Shown: positions 60,770 to 64,000 of the stretch, piece by piece
Position numbering within the stretch: the stretch's first letter is position 1
How the letters are laid out: the number at the start of each line of letters is the position of its first letter
Origin: Panagrolaimus kolymaensis
Lineage: Eukaryota > Nematoda > Chromadorea > Rhabditida > Panagrolaimidae
DNA: 64,000 nt
Direction of reading: 5' to 3'
Assembly: GCA_028622995.1 (NCBI GenBank)
Contig: JAJQJQ010000040.1
Span: 2,108,001-2,172,000 of the forward strand
The notes under the pieces: model-generated
The model's input: only the letters and a program-made list of their open reading frames with translations
Told to the model about the DNA's origin: nothing
The model's database searches: none
Made by a program: the position numbers and the translations under genes

Positions 60770-63700
60770 ATGGAGAATAATAATCAAAATCACAGAAAGC
60801 GGGCCTTTTTAGAACTTGAACTCCAACGACGTCGAGCCATTGAGCGCATGCTGGTAAGTCTTTATAAAAAATGCCTTTTTTCTTAGCTTTAATTTTACTC
60901 ACTTTTTTAATTCCCTAAGGTTACACAACAAAATTAAATCATGGTTAAAAATGTGCTTATTAAATTACAGGCGTAAAATGTTTTTGTTTTGTTTTTTTAA
61001 TACTCGATGAACTTTCTCCGTTTTATGTATTTACAAAGGCATATTTGGCAACTTTTTATTTTATTTTATACACGCTTTCTTTTTTTCGTTTAAATTTACA
61101 GCCCTCCCCGGAAAAAGAAAAAAAGAAGAAGCTTTTCTTAACGCATTAAAATTTCTGTCTCTTCTTAATGATGATGTTTCATCGTCGCTCGTCGCTATTC
61201 AAAAAATTTTTTTACTCCCTTCGTTTAGCATTAAAAAAATGACTTGACTAACAGCGACTACCTTGGCTTTTTTCTTCTTCTGGGATCTTATTTTCCTATC
61301 TAAAAAAGGAGAGAAATGTTTATTAGTTTTCGTGCAAATTTTCAGCGTGAAGGTGGCAGCGGCAATGCTACTCGATTATCAACTGTTGTGGAATTAAATG
61401 ATGATGACATCGTTGTTGTTAATGATGAAGAGCCCCAACCCAGTACTTCGAGATTTCCACAAGTTCATCCAATTGAAAGATCCATTTCTCATCAAGAAAA
61501 AGAAGCTCAAAAGCCTCAAAAACTTTTAAGGGCTGCTACATTTGATTACCAAACATTGGAGTCTTCAAAGAAGCCTTCAAAACGAAAGATTAAACATCGC
61601 AATAGAAAATATAAACAATTCGATGAGGAAGGTGAAGATTCATCCCTTGAAGAACCTCCATCAACGGGCCATCGAAAACGCCGCCAAAGACCTGTTACAT
61701 CAAATTTTCGACCTCGAACAGCAAAATCCAAAAGAGATCTTGTTGATGAAGATCTTGAAAAAAGTGTTGAATCCATTATTGCAAGAAGTAATGAATCAAC
61801 TTCATCCTCGGTATTTTCCATTCCACGACCTCTTGTTTCAACATCTCCTCCCAGAGTTACAACCATTAATGAAGAAGATGATTCAACTCCACCTTTTTCA
61901 CCGATTTTTATTCCACCCACAAATCCTGAAATCACGGTTGATGCTGCTAGTGGTGGCGCAAATGATACATCCCCACAATTATCAGCTCGAGAAAAGCTTG
62001 AAGTTATGTTGGATATTGATACAAGCGCTGAAAAACGTAATAATGATGATGATGAAGATCTTCCATTGGAAGAAAGAAAAGAAGAAATGAAAATTATTCG
62101 AGATTCAAGATCAGAGGCTATTAAAATTATAACTCCTTCAGCATCCATTGAAATTCAAGAACCTTCAGACGAATCAATGATGGAAGAAGAACCCACGGGA
62201 ATTTCATCATTTTTAACTGTGTTCGTCAAACTACTGTAAATAAACGTTTATAATAACAAAATATAATTTTAGACCAAGTGAAGCAACAAGTCGTCGATCG
62301 AGTTCATTTGATGGCGATGAAACAGCTAGATCAGAAATTCAATCGAGGCTTTCATTTATTGGTAAATTTTTTATTTAGTCAAAATTATACAATATAAACC
62401 TAAAACTACAACTAAATATGCAAGATAGTTAAAGGGTCATTTAAATTTATTATAATGTTATTTACACTTTATGTTTAGTTCAGGAGAAACTTCATTTTTT
62501 CGCATCTGATTTACGTAGACGGACATCGCAAGTTATGGAAGAAGTAATACAAATGGAAGAAGATGCATTATCAGATGATGAATCGGAAGCTGCCGCGGCT
62601 GTATCTTCCGATCAACAAGCATCTTTAATGTCTCTCATTGGTTTTAATCCTGATGATGAAACTTTGCCTGAAGCTAAAAAAGGATGCTTTCCACATCATA
62701 TTGATCCCTTTAGTTTGTTTTATTAAATTTTAGAAAGTAAAAAGTTTGAATATTTTTTTAGGTAAAAAATATCTTTTATGGCTTTTAGTTGTAGTTATGG
62801 CATTTTTTTATAATGCATTTGTAATACCCATTCGTACAACATTTCCATATCAAACAGATGAAAATCTTATGTATTGGCTTTTATCAGATTATTTTTGTGA
62901 TTCCATTTATCTTTTTGATATGATTCTTATTAAACCCCGATTAATTTTTATGCGAGGTGGCATTACTATCGTGAGTTTTTTTAATAGTAATATTTAAAAC
63001 AAAATCTCATTAAATTTCAGACTAGTCGAAAAGAAACTCGAAAGCATTATCTTGTTTCTCGCCAATTTAAACTTGATTTAGCTTCATTAATTCCATTTGA
63101 TATTTGTTATGCTTTTGCTGGACCAATAGCTGCATTTCGATTATTCCGTTTATTAAAAATTTATTCATTTTGGGAATTTTTTGATCTCCTTGATTCATCA
63201 TTTTCTAATCCATATGTAATTCGTATAACACGAACATTTTGTTATATGATTTATATCATTCATTGTAATTCATGCGTTTATTATATGTTAAGTGCATGGC
63301 AAGCTTTTGGACAATTAGCTTATCAATATAAAGGCCAATGGTATCTAAATAAATGGGTTTATAATAATCAAGGAAATGCATATATTCGTTGCTTTTATTT
63401 TACTGCTGCGGTAGCAACTTCAACAGGAAATAATCCATCCCCAACAAATGTTATTGAATTTGGTTAGCAATAAAAAAATTTAAATTAAAAATTTCGTTTC
63501 ATTATTTTTTTAAATTAATTATTTAGGTTATATGACATTTTCATGGATGATGGGAGTTTTTGTATTTGCCTTACTTCTTGGTCAAGTACGTCATTAATAT
63601 TTGTATTCTTTTAAATAAAATATATTAATTTTAGATTAGAGATATTGTTTATAATGCAAATAAAAATGCGGAAGAATTTCGTGCAACCATGGATAAAGCT

Positions 63701-64000
63701 TTAGGTGAATGTAAAAGGCTTGAACTTCCTGAACATGTCCAAGAAAAAGTTAGGGCATGGTTTCAATATACATGGGAGCAACAAAAAACCCTTGGTAAGA
63801 ACCACATTTAAAAAATAATAATTAAATTCTAAGAAACCTTATAATTATTAATATTTTTAGATGAAAGTAAATTAGTTAACAAATTACCATTAAAGTTGCA
63901 AACAGACTTGGCTTTATCCGTGCATTATAATACTTTAAGCAAAGTCCAATTATTTCAGGTTGGCTGATTCTTATTAAAAAAAGGAAAATATTTATTTATT
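60770..64000 (+). CDS. tax-2: Cyclic nucleotide-gated channel beta subunit, TAX-2-like (3' end missing)
   Basis: Exon 1 (60770-60853) gives 28 residues. A 492-base intron leads to a large acidic/Ser-rich exon (61346-62235), and further exons start near 62274, 62479, 62761, 63021, 63526, 63637 and 63861. The last visible one ends at 63958 with a GT donor. The long cytoplasmic N-terminus is charged and disordered, with Arg/Lys clusters near its start. The channel core follows: S1 [21 protein letters not shown]2/S3 with [11 protein letters not shown], a weak S4 with [13 protein letters not shown]5, a pore segment [18 protein letters not shown]6 with LLLGQIRDIV, and the start of the C-linker ([18 protein letters not shown]). 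The cyclic-nucleotide-binding domain lies beyond the window. With TAX-4, TAX-2 forms the cGMP-gated channel of C. elegans thermo-, chemo- and gas-sensing neurons. The TSTG pore in place of TIGG marks a beta-type subunit. Confidence 0.92.

Noticed and set aside
61546..62148. 200-codon antisense frame inside tax-2
   Set aside because: Shadow of the acidic/Ser-rich N-terminal exon, whose own frame has correct splice sites and channel context.
1..64000. tRNA, rRNA, spliced-leader RNA and CRISPR
   Set aside because: I looked for B-box words, conserved rRNA and SL1-like strings and regular repeat-spacer arrays by eye and found none; a tRNAscan/Infernal run would settle the RNA genes.

Overview
The window looks like nuclear DNA of a nematode. 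It is AT-rich, with short GT..AG introns (mostly 45-70 bases) ending in T-runs plus AG. It carries families that together point to worms: a cuticle collagen, an SXP/RAL-2 (DUF148) secreted protein, an Sre/Srab-type chemoreceptor, a single LRR-TIR Toll receptor, a class IX myosin like HUM-7 and a TAX-2-like CNG channel subunit. SXP/RAL-2 and Sre/Srab genes argue for a rhabditid-type nematode (clades III-V). I cannot name the species.

Layout. 1-9.3 kb: a small membrane-protein gene (-), two tandem genes of importin-alpha-like armadillo repeats (-; the first has a signal peptide and one frameshift), an intronless Cys-rich gene of bacterial/phage look (-), then 2.4 kb with inverted repeats and one decayed coding-like patch. 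9.3-22.1 kb: a dense, fast-evolving block holding cuticle collagen (+), a broken LRAT-domain gene (+), a small receptor-kinase-like gene (-) divergent from a type I membrane protein (+), SXP/RAL-2 (+), an unknown gene (-), a 7TM chemoreceptor (-) and another type I membrane protein (+). 22.3-46.1 kb: large conserved genes, all on the minus strand: hum-7/myosin IX, beta-glucuronidase, a Pro-rich membrane protein and tol-1. 46.1-58.6 kb: a 12.5 kb stretch with no gene I can support. 58.6-64 kb: MED20 (-), overlapped at its start by an OB-fold-like ORF on what may be one transcript, and a divergent tax-2-like gene (+) that runs off the right edge.

The genes do not form one pathway. The left half resembles a lineage-specific surface/secreted gene neighbourhood. 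The right half carries conserved single-copy genes: myosin IX RhoGAP signalling, lysosomal glycan turnover, Toll signalling, Mediator and cyclic-nucleotide sensory transduction. From memory, the C. elegans orthologues tol-1, hum-7 and tax-2 all lie on chromosome I, so this may be a piece of the ancestral chromosome-I element.

Three otherwise good genes need a one-base change in or next to a T run to stay open. That is either assembly error or real decay, and it should be settled before those genes are called pseudogenes. Exon joins were worked out by hand from splice consensus and reading phase; for most multi-exon genes the phases close exactly.
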